Below are positions 52,228 to 63,309 of a stretch of DNA of 64,000 nt, in pieces. Under the pieces are notes generated by a model. The model was not told where the DNA came from, made no database searches, and saw only the letters and a list, made by a program, of their open reading frames with translations. Each line of letters opens with the position of its first letter. The first letter of the stretch is position 1. Source of the stretch: an uncultured Roseovarius sp. (GTDB lineage: Bacteria > Pseudomonadota > Alphaproteobacteria > Rhodobacterales > Rhodobacteraceae); assembly GCA_947503145.1 (NCBI GenBank), contig CANNCP010000004.1, forward strand, positions 62,001 to 126,000, written 5' to 3'. The translations under genes and the position numbers were made by a program.

Positions 52228-53088
52228 TTACAGCCACTCGCCCTTGATCATCTGACGATAGACCTGCTGCAGCCAGTTGTCGCCGCGCGCCTCCAGAGAG
52301 AGCCCCCTGCGCGTCAGCAGATCGTAGCTGTCTTCGTACCATTTCGTGGCGCGGAAGTTGTGGCCCAGAATCGCGCCTGCGGTCTGTGCTTCATCCGTAA
52401 GGCCAAGCGACACGTAGGCCTCGACCAGCCGGTGCAGCGCCTCGGCAGTATGCGATGTGGTCTGGAAATCCTCGACCACAACACGGAATCGATTGATCGC
52501 GGCGGTAAAGTGATCGCGGCGCAGGTAATACCGGCCCACCTCCATCTCCTTGGACGCGAGGTGGTCAAAGGCGAGATCGAATTTCAGAATCGCCGAGCGC
52601 GCATATTCGCTGTCGGGATAGACCTCGATCACACGGCGCAGCGATTGCAGTGCCTGAAATGTCAGCCCCTGATCGCGCCCGACCTCGTCGATCTGGTCGT
52701 AATAGCTGAGAGCCAGCAGGTACTGCGCGTAGGCTGCGTCCTCGTCCGTCGGATAAAAGTCGATATAGCGCTGCGCAGCAGAGCGGCTGGCCTCGTAATC
52801 CTCATCAAGGTGATAGGAATAGGCCTGCATGATCACGGCGCGCTTGGTCAGATCCGAATAAGGATAGAGCCGCTCAACCTCGGCAAAGCTCTGGGCGGCG
52901 AGCGATGGCTTGTCATTAGCCAGATCGAATTCGCCACGCTCAAAGATATGCTTGGCTGAATAACTCTCGTAATCCAGATCGCCGCGCTCGACTTTGCCAC
53001 TGATACCACAGGCCGACAGGCCGAGCGCCAGCACAAATGCCGTCGTCAGCCGTATTGCGTTCGTGCGGTGAAAATTGCCGAGCATCAT
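52228..53088 (-). CDS. bamD: Outer-membrane assembly lipoprotein BamD
   Basis: 286 residues; lipobox LSAC with Cys at about 27, then TPR repeats (SAKHIFERGEFDLANDKPSLAAQSFAEVERLYPYSD and similar). Essential member of the Bam complex that inserts beta-barrel proteins such as the two barrel proteins of this window. Located between lpxC and recN as in many Alphaproteobacteria. Confidence 0.95.
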   Translation of the reverse strand: MMLGNFHRTNAIRLTTAFVLALGLSACGISGKVERGDLDYESYSAKHIFERGEFDLANDKPSLAAQSFAEVERLYPYSDLTKRAVIMQAYSYHLDEDYEASRSAAQRYIDFYPTDEDAAYAQYLLALSYYDQIDEVGRDQGLTFQALQSLRRVIEVYPDSEYARSAILKFDLAFDHLASKEMEVGRYYLRRDHFTAAINRFRVVVEDFQTTSHTAEALHRLVEAYVSLGLTDEAQTAGAILGHNFRATKWYEDSYDLLTRRGLSLEARGDNWLQQVYRQMIKGEWL

Positions 53089-53333
53089 GCCGGACCGGTC
53101 CCCTAGTCAAAGTAAAGGTTTTGTAGCCCAATCATACCGGCTGTGCCAGTAGAGAAATCTGTTGTTTGCTATGGTGTTGGCGCAATTCCACACACTACCG
53201 TGTTTCGGGCGCCATCTGACGATGCGCACGGGTTGAAAACTTTGGACTGATTTGCATGTAAAAGACGCCGGATCGCGCGGCGGCATATGGGTCTTGGTCA
53301 TGCAGTGCTGACCCTGCGTCGCGACAGAGACAT

Positions 53334-54254
53334 TCATGCAACGCGCGGCAACTCGCCCCAGTGCACCCCTGCCCCGGGTAGTCTTGCGGCGACATCGGCA
53401 TCGCATATCATCCATTCGAAACTGTCGGGCGTGGCAAAAAGCAGGCGCAGCAGATCATTCGTCAGGGCATGGCCCGCACGCGACCCATGATAATGCCCCA
53501 GAATCGGCGCGCCGGCCAACGCCAGATCACCCAGCGCATCGAGCATCTTGTGGCGCACGGCCTCGTCCTGGTGACGCAGGCCACCCGGGCTGAGCACATC
53601 CGCCCCATCAACCACTACTGCATTTTCCAGCGTGCCGCCCAGAGCAAGGCCATTGGCCCGCATCGCATCCACGTCCGATTTGCGGCAGAAGGTGCGGCTG
53701 CTGGCCAGTTCACGCACGAAGCTGCCATTGGCCATGTTCAGCGTCTTTTTCTGCACCCCGATCGCGGTGTCGGCAAAATCAATGTCGAATTCGATCGTTA
53801 GCTCATTGTGCGGTGTCAGGCGCGCCACTGCATCGCCTCGGCGCACTTCGACTGGCGCCAGCACACGCAGCGCGCGCACGGGCCGATCAAGTTGGCGCAG
53901 ACCGCAAGAGAGGATGCCACGGACGAACTCCACAGAACTGCCATCCAGTATCGGGGCTTCCGGGCCGTCGACGGTGACCAGGGCATTGTGGACGCCGCAG
54001 CCCATCAGCGCGGCCATCACATGTTCCACCGTGGACACCTGAATGCCCTGCGCGTTTTCCAGCTTCGTGCAGAGCGGCGATTGCAGAACATGGTCCCACA
54101 TCCCCGGAATGTCGCCGACCTCCGACGCGCAATCCACGCGGCGGAACACAATCCCATGATCCGCTCCGGCGGGACGGATCACCAGGCGCACAGCCGCACC
54201 CGAGTGCAGGCCGACACCGTCGAAAGGAATTGGGGTGTTCACAGTGGTTTGCAA
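53334..54254 (-). CDS. lpxC: UDP-3-O-acyl-N-acetylglucosamine deacetylase
   Basis: Committed step of lipid A synthesis; zinc enzyme. The start is taken at a TTG (54254): it has GAGGA a few bases upstream and yields MQTTVNTPIPFDGVGLHSG, the normal LpxC start, at 306 residues. An upstream ATG (54359) would add 35 unrelated residues. Zinc ligands: His in STVEHVMAAL, and His and Asp in HKMLDALGDLALAG; HYHGSRAGHALTNDLLR at the end. Confidence 0.93.
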   Translation of the reverse strand: MQTTVNTPIPFDGVGLHSGAAVRLVIRPAGADHGIVFRRVDCASEVGDIPGMWDHVLQSPLCTKLENAQGIQVSTVEHVMAALMGCGVHNALVTVDGPEAPILDGSSVEFVRGILSCGLRQLDRPVRALRVLAPVEVRRGDAVARLTPHNELTIEFDIDFADTAIGVQKKTLNMANGSFVRELASSRTFCRKSDVDAMRANGLALGGTLENAVVVDGADVLSPGGLRHQDEAVRHKMLDALGDLALAGAPILGHYHGSRAGHALTNDLLRLLFATPDSFEWMICDADVAARLPGAGVHWGELPRVA

Positions 54255-54555
54255 CTTGTCCTCGTACGTCAGAGTGAATGATGTCTCTGAAATGGTAACG
54301 CTTGAAATAAAGAACGGGTGCCAAAGCCTCAACTCAATCTTTGCAACCAACTGAAACATGTGAGACGCGCGCTTCGGCGGCTTTTTGCCGAACGTTGAGA
54401 AATACTGATTTCACAAGGGGTTACAGGTCACATTCCCTGACTTCCAGAATGGCACAAGGGCCGCACGCGGCGGCCCTTTTCCAGAGGTAACAATCAAAGC
54501 GTTCCGCGAAAAGTTGTGAGACAGGTTTTTCGCAGAACGCTTTAGTGCCCTTGCG
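54255..54555. other. Gap between lpxC and ftsZ
   Basis: 301 bases. Contains a family 1 repeat at 54496-54544 immediately after ftsZ. A hairpin-like AGGGCCGC...GCGGCGGCCCTTTT patch at 54449-54481 may form the actual ftsZ-side terminator or leader structure of lpxC. The lpxC promoter is likely here. Confidence 0.4.
54496..54544. repeat. Palindromic repeat, family 1, single-hairpin form
   Basis: AAAGCGTTCCGCGAAAA / TTTTTCGCAGAACGCTTT around a 14-base loop; equals the first hairpin of the long form closed directly by its end motif. Starts 12 bases after the ftsZ stop. Confidence 0.8.
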
Positions 54556-56214
54556 TCAGTTTGCCTGACGGCGCAGGAAGGCGGGAATTTCGATCTGCTC
54601 GTCGCGCTCTTCTTCCGGGTCAGTGCGGGCGGGTTGCGCCTGCATGGTCGGTTGCTGGCGCGACGGGCGCTGCGCTTCGGCCTCATGGCTGTGGCCAGTC
54701 ATGCGATTGAGCAGCGAATTGATACCGAAACGCGGGCGCTCTGCCTGCGGCTCCACAGCGCGCGGCTGCTCATCTCGTTGCGGCTGATGCTGCTGGCCAT
54801 CGCGCGGCGAGGCGTTGCTGACGGCGGCGTGCAACCGTGCCATCGCTTCGGGCGACGGGGTGCCGGATGCTGGGGCGCGCGGCGCAACATAAGCGTCCAG
54901 TTCGTCCTCGTGATGCTGGACCTGTGCAGCCGCAGGCGGCGCATAGGCCGGGGGCGGCATGTCATCGTCCAGCTGTTCGCGCGGGTTGGATGCCACGCGC
55001 AACGGGGCATCGTGCCCTGCATTCTGAGGCTCGAAAATATCCTCCATCTGCTCCTCGGCGGCGGCGCGTTCGGCCTCCACCTGGGTAAACAGCGACGGCT
55101 CTTGCGTCCCTTCGACACTTGCGGCGACAGGCTGCGGCTCGTCCTCGCGCACCTCTTCCTGGGGCGCGCGGTGATCTTCGGCGGCGACATGCTGGCGCAG
55201 CGGTTCGGCCATCGAACGGCGCGGCACGGGGATATCCGTCAGGGTTTCGCTCGCGTCGATGCCAGTGGCGACAACGCTGACGCGGATCGAGCCTTCCATC
55301 GACGGATCAAGGGTCGAGCCGACGATGATGTTGGCTTCGGCGTCCACTTCTTCGCGGATGCGGTTGGCAGCTTCGTCCAACTCAAACAGCGTCAGGTCGT
55401 GCCCACCGGTGATGTTGATCAATACACCTCTGGCGCCGCGCAGACTGATTTCATCCAGCAGCGGGTTGGCGATGGCTTTTTCGGCGGCCTGGATCGCGCG
55501 ATCCTCGCCGCTGTCCTCGCCAGTGCCCATCATCGCCTTGCCCATTTCGTCCATCACGGCGCGAACATCGGCAAAGTCGAGGTTGATCAGGCCGGGGCGG
55601 ACCATCAGATCAGTCACGCCCTTGACGCCCTGATAGAGCACATCGTCGGCCATCGAGAAGGCTTCGGTAAAGGTGGTTTTCTCATTTGCCAGCCGGAACA
55701 GGTTCTGGTTGGGGATGATGATCAGCGTATCCACCACCTTTTGCAGCGCCTCGACGCCGTCCTCGGCCTGCCTCATCCGCTTGCCGCCCTCGAACTGGAA
55801 GGGCTTGGTCACGACACCGACAGTCAGCACACCCAATTCGCGCGCCGCCTGCGCAATGATCGGCGCGGCACCGGTACCGGTGCCCCCGCCCATGCCTGCC
55901 GTGATAAAGCACATATGCGCGCCCGCCAGGTGATCGACGATCTGCTCAATGCTCTCCTCGGCAGCGGAGGCCCCGACAGAGGCGCGGGCGCCTGCGCCCA
56001 GCCCTTCGGTTACCTTGACGCCAAGCTGAATAAGGCTTTCCGCGTTGCTCTGCTGCAGCGCCTGCGCATCGGTGTTGGCAACGACGAAATCGACCCCGTC
56101 CAATTCCTTCTCGATCATGTTGTTGACCGCGTTGCCGCCTGCCCCGCCGACACCAAAGACGGTGATCCGGGGTTTCAGATCTTCACGACCTGGCATTGTG
56201 AGGTTCAATGTCAT
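54556..56214 (-). CDS. ftsZ: Cell division GTPase FtsZ
   Basis: Tubulin-like protein that forms the Z ring. 552 residues from [13 protein letters not shown] loop [11 protein letters not shown]7 loop [11 protein letters not shown]; a long C-terminal linker (about 220 residues, rich in Pro/Gln/Glu/His) and the conserved end peptide [10 protein letters not shown] for FtsA and other partners. The linker is long, as in Alphaproteobacteria. It has 174 bases upstream after ftsA, with symmetric elements, so it probably has its own promoter. Confidence 0.97.
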   Translation of the reverse strand: MTLNLTMPGREDLKPRITVFGVGGAGGNAVNNMIEKELDGVDFVVANTDAQALQQSNAESLIQLGVKVTEGLGAGARASVGASAAEESIEQIVDHLAGAHMCFITAGMGGGTGTGAAPIIAQAARELGVLTVGVVTKPFQFEGGKRMRQAEDGVEALQKVVDTLIIIPNQNLFRLANEKTTFTEAFSMADDVLYQGVKGVTDLMVRPGLINLDFADVRAVMDEMGKAMMGTGEDSGEDRAIQAAEKAIANPLLDEISLRGARGVLINITGGHDLTLFELDEAANRIREEVDAEANIIVGSTLDPSMEGSIRVSVVATGIDASETLTDIPVPRRSMAEPLRQHVAAEDHRAPQEEVREDEPQPVAASVEGTQEPSLFTQVEAERAAAEEQMEDIFEPQNAGHDAPLRVASNPREQLDDDMPPPAYAPPAAAQVQHHEDELDAYVAPRAPASGTPSPEAMARLHAAVSNASPRDGQQHQPQRDEQPRAVEPQAERPRFGINSLLNRMTGHSHEAEAQRPSRQQPTMQAQPARTDPEEERDEQIEIPAFLRRQAN

Positions 56215-56308
56215 TGCTCTGTCCGCCTGATGTTGCGCCCGCAGTTTCGGGCCGTTTTCCTGCCTATTCTTATCATTATTACCCATGAGAGGTACAATCG
56301 TCACCATA

Positions 56309-56330
56309 AAAACGCAAATAAAACGCAAAA
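56309..56330. promoter_or_regulatory. Tandem 11-base repeat in the ftsZ leader
   Basis: AAAACGCAAAT followed directly by AAAACGCAAAA, one helical turn apart, about 95-116 bases before the ftsZ start. Possible paired protein-binding sites. Confidence 0.35.
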
Positions 56331-56355
56331 TGTGGCAGTTTTCTCGGCACTTTCC

Positions 56356-56367
56356 GCGAAATTTCGC
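56356..56367. promoter_or_regulatory. Perfect 12-bp palindrome upstream of ftsZ
   Basis: GCGAAATTTCGC, 22 bases after the ftsA stop and about 142 before the ftsZ start. Candidate operator. Confidence 0.35.
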
Positions 56368-56388
56368 TGATCACACCGCATATTGCGT

Positions 56389-57723
56389 CTACCAGTTGTC
56401 TCTGAACCACTTGACCGCCCGTTTGAGCGACCGTGCGGGATAGCGGTCGACCGGCAGTTCGAAGTCCCACCATTCGTCCTGCGGGTTCGCCGCGAAGAGG
56501 CACATGCCCACAGCGCTGGCAAAACCTGCGCCGGTCGCGGCCTGCGGCAACCCATGCACACGCAATGGCCGCCCGAGGCGCACCTGCTGGCCCAGGATGC
56601 GGCTGGCCAGCCCGTCGAGACCGGGGATCTGGCTGCCGCCGCCGGTCAGCACAATCTGCTGGCTGGGCAGGCAATCGAAACCGGCCGCATCGAGCCGCGC
56701 GCGCACTTCCTCCAGTATCTCCTCGACCCGAGGGCGCATGATGCCGATCAGTTCGGCACGGCTGACGGTCCGGCGGTCGCGGTCCCAGTCGCCCGTATCA
56801 CCGCCGATCTCGATCATCTCGCGGTCGTCCATGCCGGTGGCGACGACGCCGCCATAAAAGGTCTTGATCCGTTCGGCCACCGCAGTGGGCACCTGCAGGC
56901 CCATCGAAATGTCACTGGTGACGTGATCGCCACCCATGCGCACGGTATCGGCGTAGATCATGTGCTTCTTGATGAAAATCGAGATGCCGGATGACCCGCC
57001 ACCCAGATCGACACAGGCCGCGCCCAGTTCCTGTTCATCCTCCACAAGCGACGAGATGCCGCTGACATAGCCGGAAGATGCGACACCGGCGAGTTCCAGA
57101 TCGCAACGCTTGACGCAATGGGCGAGGTTCTGGATCGCGATGCTATCCACGGTCAGCATGTGCATATCGGTGGCCAGCGTCTGGCCCATCTGGCCGCGCG
57201 GATCGATCAAGCCAGAGCGGTGATCAAGCGCGAAATTCACCGGCTGGGCGTGCAGCACCTCGCGTCCGCGGCCGATATCGGGCAGATCGCAGGCGCTGAG
57301 CACGCGGCTCACGTCCTGTTCGGTCACGACATGACCCTCAAGATCCACCTGCCCCGCCAGCCCGTAACTGCGCGGCTGCGCGCCGGAGAAACACGCGATC
57401 ACGTGATCGACGCGCATGTTCGCCATCTTCTGCGCGGCCTGTACGGCGGTGCGGATGGCGCGTTCGGTCTCCTGCATCGCCTCGATCTCACCAAAGCGGA
57501 CCCCGCGCGAGCGGGTCGTGGCCGCGCCGATCACGCGAAATCCCGCCTGCCCGGCCATTGCACCGACGCCGTCGGCCTCTATCACCCCATCAGTGCCGTC
57601 AAAACGCAGCACGAGGCAGGCGATCTTGGAGGTGCCCACATCCAGCACGGCCACCACACCGCGCTGCATCGCGGCCCGGCGCATGTTGCGCATTGCCCGT
57701 TGGGATTCATATAGTTCAATCAT
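56389..57723 (-). CDS. ftsA: Cell division protein FtsA
   Basis: Actin-like membrane tether of FtsZ. 444 residues: phosphate-1 motif LDVGTSKIACLV, 1C domain, DLGGGSSGISIF (phosphate 2), LTGGGSQIPGLDGLA (adenosine motif) and an amphipathic C-terminal helix (LKRAVKWFRDNW) for membrane binding. Starts inside the end of ftsQ (8-base overlap). Confidence 0.97.
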   Translation of the reverse strand: MIELYESQRAMRNMRRAAMQRGVVAVLDVGTSKIACLVLRFDGTDGVIEADGVGAMAGQAGFRVIGAATTRSRGVRFGEIEAMQETERAIRTAVQAAQKMANMRVDHVIACFSGAQPRSYGLAGQVDLEGHVVTEQDVSRVLSACDLPDIGRGREVLHAQPVNFALDHRSGLIDPRGQMGQTLATDMHMLTVDSIAIQNLAHCVKRCDLELAGVASSGYVSGISSLVEDEQELGAACVDLGGGSSGISIFIKKHMIYADTVRMGGDHVTSDISMGLQVPTAVAERIKTFYGGVVATGMDDREMIEIGGDTGDWDRDRRTVSRAELIGIMRPRVEEILEEVRARLDAAGFDCLPSQQIVLTGGGSQIPGLDGLASRILGQQVRLGRPLRVHGLPQAATGAGFASAVGMCLFAANPQDEWWDFELPVDRYPARSLKRAVKWFRDNW

Positions 57724-58594
57724 CGTTCACCTGTCCCACACCCATGTTTCGTACACGCCACCAGCCGTCGACGGCACGCTCCCTCATTCTCAGCGTCGGC
57801 CGGGCAGCAAGACGCATGTCCACCGCCGCAATGTCACGCTCCAGCATTTCCTGGCTTTCGTTCAGCACGATCACGCGCTCCAGCGCGCGGACCGGGTGCT
57901 GCTCGGGCAGCAGGATGCGTTGCTCCCGGTCCAGCACCACATCCCAGCGCCGTTCGCCCATCCGCACCAGGCCGCGCAGGCGCAGCTGCAGCGGCCCGGC
58001 GGCGTGCCTGATCTCCAGAGCCTCGGCCACATGCGCGGCCGCGCCCGCACCGGTCAGCACCAGCAGATCAGGTCGGGCGGTGCGTGATGGCGCGATGTCG
58101 ATGGTCACGCCCTCCACATCCACGACCTTCAGCCCCTCGCGGGTGCGCACAAGCGCGGCAGGCTGGCGTTCATTCACCTTCACCTCCAGGACGCCGCCCT
58201 GACGCAGACGCACGGCGGCGGAGGCGACCGCCGGCAGTGCCTCGACCGCGCGGCGCACATCGTCGAGTTCCATATCAAAGGAACTGGCGGGCAACCGATA
58301 GGGAAAGCTGTCGTGGATAGCCTCGGCGACTCCGGTGCTGGCACCTTCGACCGACAGCAACCTGACCGTGAATTCCGGACGGGATTCGATCTGGTTACGC
58401 AGATCGGCGATCGTAAGCCAAAGCTTTTCCTGCACTGCGGGTTGCGACAGATAACTGAGGGCGACCACGAAACAGACCGAAAACGGAATGCCAAAGCGCA
58501 AAAGCCGCCGGTAAAGCGGTGTCAGCAGGATGCGGTGCACCCGGTAGGACCAGCGTGAGGGGGCGGGATCGGCGCGCCTGGTTATCTCTGGCAT
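57716..58594 (-). CDS. ftsQ: Cell division protein FtsQ
   Basis: 292 residues, bitopic: one span near residues 33-50 ([16 protein letters not shown]), then POTRA ([15 protein letters not shown]) and beta domain ([11 protein letters not shown]). Links FtsL/FtsB to the divisome. Overlaps ddl (13 bases) and ftsA. Confidence 0.93.
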   Translation of the reverse strand: MPEITRRADPAPSRWSYRVHRILLTPLYRRLLRFGIPFSVCFVVALSYLSQPAVQEKLWLTIADLRNQIESRPEFTVRLLSVEGASTGVAEAIHDSFPYRLPASSFDMELDDVRRAVEALPAVASAAVRLRQGGVLEVKVNERQPAALVRTREGLKVVDVEGVTIDIAPSRTARPDLLVLTGAGAAAHVAEALEIRHAAGPLQLRLRGLVRMGERRWDVVLDREQRILLPEQHPVRALERVIVLNESQEMLERDIAAVDMRLAARPTLRMRERAVDGWWRVRNMGVGQVNDD

Positions 58595-59502
58595 GATGCG
58601 TCCTCCACAATCCAGCGGCAGAGCGCGCCAAAGGAAAGCCCGGTCTCGCGCGCCTGTTCGGGGCAGAGCGATGTGGGGGTCATGCCGGGCTGTGTGTTCG
58701 TCTCCAGCAGGATCAGACCATCCGCGCCGCGCGCCTCGTCCCAGCGGAAATCAGTACGGCTGATGCCCCGGCAGCCAAGTGCGTGATGCGCGCGCAAGGC
58801 GTAGTCCATGCAGAGATCAAAGATACCCTGCGGAATATCGGCGGGCACCACATGGCACGAGCCGCCAACCTCGTATTTGGCGGAATAGTCGTACCAGCCA
58901 TCGGTGATGATATCGGTGACGGTCAGTGCACGGTCCCCGACAACGGTGGTGGTCAGTTCGCGGCCCGGTGCGTAACGCTCGACCATCACCACATCGGGCA
59001 TGTCATCGCTCAGTTGCGGCGGGCTGTTGGCGGCCTCATGCACGATGTAGACGCCGACCGAAGACCCTTCGTTGTTCGGTTTGACCACATAGGGCGGGGC
59101 CATCACATGACGGCGGCACACTTCGTCGCGCGCGGCCAGAATGCTGTCCACCACCGGCAGCCCGGCGGCGCGATAGGCCGATTTCGTGGCTTCCTTGTCC
59201 ATCGCGAGGGCCGACGACAGAACGCCGGAATGGGTATAGGGGATCTGCATCCATTCCAGCAGACCCTGCACGCAGCCATCCTCGCCCCAGCGGCCATGCA
59301 GCGCGTTAAAGACGATATCGGGCTTCAGTTCGGCCAGCCGAACGGCGAGATCGCGGCCAGCCTCAAGCTCGACCACGTCATACCCTTCATCCCGCAGTGC
59401 GGTGGCGCATTCACGCCCGCTTGACAGCGACACGTCATGCTCTGCCGACGGGCCGCCCAGTATCACCGCAACTATCGGGGTTGTTCTGCTCGAACGAACC
59501 AC
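58582..59502 (-). CDS. ddl: D-alanine--D-alanine ligase
   Basis: Makes the D-Ala-D-Ala dipeptide used by MurF. 306 residues from a GTG with GAGG 8 bases upstream. ATP-grasp family: [62 protein letters not shown] and EINTQPGMT-type end ([15 protein letters not shown]). Confidence 0.96.
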   Translation of the reverse strand: MVRSSRTTPIVAVILGGPSAEHDVSLSSGRECATALRDEGYDVVELEAGRDLAVRLAELKPDIVFNALHGRWGEDGCVQGLLEWMQIPYTHSGVLSSALAMDKEATKSAYRAAGLPVVDSILAARDEVCRRHVMAPPYVVKPNNEGSSVGVYIVHEAANSPPQLSDDMPDVVMVERYAPGRELTTTVVGDRALTVTDIITDGWYDYSAKYEVGGSCHVVPADIPQGIFDLCMDYALRAHHALGCRGISRTDFRWDEARGADGLILLETNTQPGMTPTSLCPEQARETGLSFGALCRWIVEDASCQR

Positions 59503-59550
59503 CTTTGTGCCTCAATGTCCCGGGCCGTTGTCGGCCCTGTTTTTATCTGC

Positions 59551-60495
59551 TCAGGGCATATTGCCCTCTGGTGGGGTCGGTTCGCCGACCCTCATGATTT
59601 CCCACTCTAGCCGGATTGAACTGTTTTGAAAAACCTTTTCTCTGACTTCTTCACCAAGAGCTTCGAGATCGGCGGCAGTGGCGCCTCCGGTGTTGATCAG
59701 GAAATTCGGATGTTTCTCGCTCATCTGCGCACCGCCGCGCCGTACACCGCGCATGCCGGCGTCGTCGATCACCTTCCAGGCCTTGAGGTCATGGGGGTCA
59801 TCGGCCCGCCCGGTGCTGCTGAACCCTGCGGGGTTGCGGAATGTGCTGCCCGCGCTGCGATCACGTGTCGGCTGGGTCGCGTCACGCCTGGCCAACTGCG
59901 CGGTCATCTGCGCATCGAGCGCCGCAGGATCACCCTGCGCCCCCCGGAGCACGACATGGCTGAGCACCCACCCCGCCGGCAAATCGGTCTGGCGGTAGCG
60001 AAAATTGAGGTCATCGGCGCTCAGCGTGACCACATCGCCCGCGCGCGTCACGGCGCGCGCCGAGACAAACACATCCGCCGTATAGGTGCCATAACAGCCC
60101 GCATTCATCCGCACAGCCCCGCCGATCGCACCCGGAATGGTACGCAGGAACGTCAGGTCCACCCCCGCCTCCGCCGCCCTCCGGGCCACATGCGCATCAA
60201 GCGCCGCCGCCCCGACGGTCACCCGGTCCCCGTCCACGTCGATGCTGTTGAACCCGCGCCCCAGCCGGATCACCACCGCCCGCAGCCCGCCATCGCGCAC
60301 GATCAGATTGCTGCCCACGCCCATCGGGAACACCGCGATAGCGGGATCGAGGTCACGCAGGAAGGCGGCCAGATCATCCTCGTCAGCCGGCTGAAACAGC
60401 CAGTCCGCAGGCCCGCCCACACGCAGCCACGTAAGGTCCGCCAGCGGGCGGTTCGGGGTGAGTTTGCCGCGTGGAGTGGGGAGGGCAAGTGTCAT
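59551..60495 (-). CDS. murB: UDP-N-acetylenolpyruvoylglucosamine reductase
   Basis: Reduces UDP-GlcNAc-enolpyruvate to UDP-MurNAc using FAD and NADPH. 314 residues: [51 protein letters not shown] (type I-like Ser catalytic region) and the C-terminal HPNFLIN block. Separated from ddl by 48 bases. Confidence 0.96.
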   Translation of the reverse strand: MTLALPTPRGKLTPNRPLADLTWLRVGGPADWLFQPADEDDLAAFLRDLDPAIAVFPMGVGSNLIVRDGGLRAVVIRLGRGFNSIDVDGDRVTVGAAALDAHVARRAAEAGVDLTFLRTIPGAIGGAVRMNAGCYGTYTADVFVSARAVTRAGDVVTLSADDLNFRYRQTDLPAGWVLSHVVLRGAQGDPAALDAQMTAQLARRDATQPTRDRSAGSTFRNPAGFSSTGRADDPHDLKAWKVIDDAGMRGVRRGGAQMSEKHPNFLINTGGATAADLEALGEEVREKVFQNSSIRLEWEIMRVGEPTPPEGNMP

Positions 60496-60514
60496 GTTTT
60501 CGCCTGATGCTCCA

Positions 60515-60757
60515 TCAGCCCTGACGGCGCAGCCAGCGCCAGAAATAGGCCATCGGCCAGCGCAGCATCGACAGCGCTGCGATCAGGCAGACAAGCCCGG
60601 CCAGCGGGCCGACCTCATAGGTCACGTATCCCAGGATCGGGATTGCGGTGGCGATCAGCCCGTAGGCCAGCCGCCAGTGTTTATCCCGGCTGGGGCGCAT
60701 CGCCAGCACATTGGCGATGAGCGCCCAGAGGCAGGCCAGCATCAGGGACAGCGGCAT
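60515..60757 (-). CDS. Small membrane protein, DUF2484-like
   Basis: 80 residues; three hydrophobic stretches ([36 protein letters not shown] and [14 protein letters not shown]) and a basic, Trp-rich end (WRWLRRQG). Lies between murC and murB in tight spacing (5 and 19 bases), so it is made with cell-wall enzymes. Conserved in Rhodobacteraceae, function unknown. Confidence 0.85.
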   Translation of the reverse strand: MPLSLMLACLWALIANVLAMRPSRDKHWRLAYGLIATAIPILGYVTYEVGPLAGLVCLIAALSMLRWPMAYFWRWLRRQG

Positions 60758-60761
60758 TGGC

Positions 60762-62162
60762 TCATCCTTTCAGCCGCTCAGGCAGCGCATTCGCCCAGGC
60801 GCTGATCGTGCCCGCCCCGAGGCAGACGACCATATCCCCCGGCCCCGCCTGTTCGCGGATCAGACGCACCAGATCGTCCTCGTCGCGGATCGCGCGGGCG
60901 TGGCGGTGGCCGTGCCGAATGAGCCCCACCACCAGATCATCGCGACTGGCGCCCTCGATAGGGTCTTCGCCCGCCCCATAGACCGGCGTGATGGCGACCA
61001 CGTCGGCTTCGTTAAAGCAGGCGCAGAAATCCTCGAAGTGGTGGCTCAGCCGCGTATAGCGGTGCGGCTGATGCACGGCGATCACGCGGCCATCAGTGGC
61101 CTGTCGCGCGGCCTTGAGCACAGCGGCGATCTCGGTCGGGTGGTGGCCGTAATCGTCAATGATGATGATACCGTCCACCACGCCCACGCGGGTAAAGCGC
61201 CGGTTGACCCCGCCGAACGTGGCCAGTGCTTCGCGGATCTCGTCGCCTTGCATGCCCAGATGACGGGCGACTGCCACGGCGCTGAGCGCGTTGCTGACGT
61301 TGTGATCGCCGGGCATCGGCAGCATGCACCCTTCGATCATCTGGTCCTCGGCCTGCAACTGCACGTCGAAATAGGCTGCCCCCGCCTTGTAATGCAGGTT
61401 GATCGCGCGCACGTCGGCCTGCTTGTTAAAGCCATAGGTCACGACGCGGCGATCGGTGATGCGGCCCACCAGCGTCTGCACATCCGGATCATCCGTGCAG
61501 CAGACCGCAAGCCCGTAGAACGGGATGTTGGAGACAAAATCGAGAAAGCCCTGATGCAGTGCTTCTACCGTGTGCCAGTGCTCCATGTGCTCGGGGTCGA
61601 TATTGGTCACGATGGCAATCGTGGCGGGCAGCCGGTTGAACGTGCCGTCGCTTTCGTCCGCTTCGACCACCATCCATTCGCCCTGCCCCACATGCGCGTT
61701 GGAGTCGTAGGCATGAATGATCCCGCCATTGACCACGGTGGGATCGAACTTGCCATGATCCAGCAGCGCCGCGACCATCGTGGTCGTGGTCGTCTTGCCG
61801 TGGGTGCCCGCGACGGCGATGTTGGACTTGAGCCGCATCAGCTCGGCCAGCATCTCGGCCCGGCGCACGATGGGCAGACCGCGCGCACGCGCCGCGTCCA
61901 ACTCGGCATTGCCCGGTTTGATCGCCGAAGAAATCACCACGACTTCGGCCTCCGCGATGTTCTCGGCCTTCTGGCCCTCGAAGATGAGCGCGCCATTGTC
62001 GGCCAGCCGGTCGGTGATCGGCGTGCGCTTCAGATCGCTGCCCTGCACCACATACCCATGGTTCAGCAGCACCTCGGCGATACCGGACATGCCGATACCA
62101 CCGATGCCGACAAAATGAATGGGGCCGACATCGCCGGGCAGTTTCGTCGCTGTTGCGTTCAT
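60762..62162 (-). CDS. murC: UDP-N-acetylmuramate--L-alanine ligase
   Basis: Adds L-Ala to UDP-MurNAc. 466 residues from [11 protein letters not shown]-terminal [19 protein letters not shown] loop [22 protein letters not shown], and [14 protein letters not shown] in the C-terminal part. Starts one base after the murG stop codon. Confidence 0.97.
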   Translation of the reverse strand: MNATATKLPGDVGPIHFVGIGGIGMSGIAEVLLNHGYVVQGSDLKRTPITDRLADNGALIFEGQKAENIAEAEVVVISSAIKPGNAELDAARARGLPIVRRAEMLAELMRLKSNIAVAGTHGKTTTTTMVAALLDHGKFDPTVVNGGIIHAYDSNAHVGQGEWMVVEADESDGTFNRLPATIAIVTNIDPEHMEHWHTVEALHQGFLDFVSNIPFYGLAVCCTDDPDVQTLVGRITDRRVVTYGFNKQADVRAINLHYKAGAAYFDVQLQAEDQMIEGCMLPMPGDHNVSNALSAVAVARHLGMQGDEIREALATFGGVNRRFTRVGVVDGIIIIDDYGHHPTEIAAVLKAARQATDGRVIAVHQPHRYTRLSHHFEDFCACFNEADVVAITPVYGAGEDPIEGASRDDLVVGLIRHGHRHARAIRDEDDLVRLIREQAGPGDMVVCLGAGTISAWANALPERLKG

Positions 62163-62163
62163 C

Positions 62164-63267
62164 TCAGGTTTTGCCTTTGTCTGCGAGGGTTTCGACCAGA
62201 TCGGCCAGCCGGGTCGCCGCGTCCGGCATGGCACAGCCAAGCGCCGCGCGCGACATCTGCGCGGCACCCTCGGGGTGGCTCAGCACGGTTTCGATCTGGG
62301 TGCACAACGCGTCCGGGGTCAGCGCTGCTTCGGGGATAAGTATCGCGCCGCCGGCCTCTGTCAGGTGGCGGGCATTGGCGGTCTGGTGGTCGCCCACGGC
62401 AATGGCCAATGGTATCACGATGGCGGGTCGGCCGATCACGCTGATATCGGCGACCGAGGACGCACCGGCCCGGCTGATTACCATCTGCGCTTCGCTCATC
62501 CGGCGCGGCACATCGCGAAAGAACGGCTCGACATCGGCATCTATACCGTTCTCAGCGTAAAAGGTGGCAACGCGCTCCTGATCCTCGCCGCGTGCCTGAT
62601 GGCTGACGCGAATGTTGCGCAGAATCGACATCGGCAACGCCGCGATTGCCGGCGGGACCACATCGCTGAGGATGCGCGCGCCCTGGCTGCCACCGATGAC
62701 GAGGATCGACATCGGGTAGTCTCCGGGCGGGATATAGCCCGCGCCTGCGCGGTCAAGAACCGCCGCACGCACCGGGTTTCCGACATGCTCGGCCGTCGTG
62801 CCTTCGGGCAGTTCGGTCGGCCAGGTGCCGCAGGCGATCAGATCCACCCGCTTGGCAAAGGCGCGGTTCACCCGGCCCAGAACACCGTTCTGCTCGTGCA
62901 CCAGGCGCGGGCGGCGCAGCAGCACCGCAGCACTGAGGGCGGGAATGGTCGGATAGCCGCCAAACCCGATCACCACGTCGGGCTTATCACGCATCATGCG
63001 AAAGACCGCCCCGACGACCCCAGCCGCGATCCGGAACGGCGCGACCATCTTGGCCAGCACCCCGCCGCGGGCAAAAGTTGCGCTACTGATCTGTTCGATC
63101 TCGATCGAATGCGGAAAGCCGCCGGTGTAGCGTGCGCCACGCGCATCGGTGCTCAGCTTGACCCGCCAGCCCCGGCGCAGCATGACCTCCGCCAACGCCT
63201 GCGCAGGGAACATATGCCCGCCCGTGCCGCCTGCCGCCATCAACAAAAGTGGTTGCCGCTCGCTCAT
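62164..63267 (-). CDS. murG: UDP-N-acetylglucosamine--N-acetylmuramyl-(pentapeptide) pyrophosphoryl-undecaprenol N-acetylglucosamine transferase
   Basis: Makes lipid II from lipid I on the inner face of the membrane. 367 residues from MSERQPLLL (GAGG 6 bases before). GT-B fold with [16 protein letters not shown], and in the C-terminal half [14 protein letters not shown] and [14 protein letters not shown]. Downstream of ftsW. Confidence 0.97.
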   Translation of the reverse strand: MSERQPLLLMAAGGTGGHMFPAQALAEVMLRRGWRVKLSTDARGARYTGGFPHSIEIEQISSATFARGGVLAKMVAPFRIAAGVVGAVFRMMRDKPDVVIGFGGYPTIPALSAAVLLRRPRLVHEQNGVLGRVNRAFAKRVDLIACGTWPTELPEGTTAEHVGNPVRAAVLDRAGAGYIPPGDYPMSILVIGGSQGARILSDVVPPAIAALPMSILRNIRVSHQARGEDQERVATFYAENGIDADVEPFFRDVPRRMSEAQMVISRAGASSVADISVIGRPAIVIPLAIAVGDHQTANARHLTEAGGAILIPEAALTPDALCTQIETVLSHPEGAAQMSRAALGCAMPDAATRLADLVETLADKGKT

Positions 63268-63309
63268 CGTTGACCTCAAAGGGTGGGTGTCATCCCACCA
63301 TGCGCTCTG

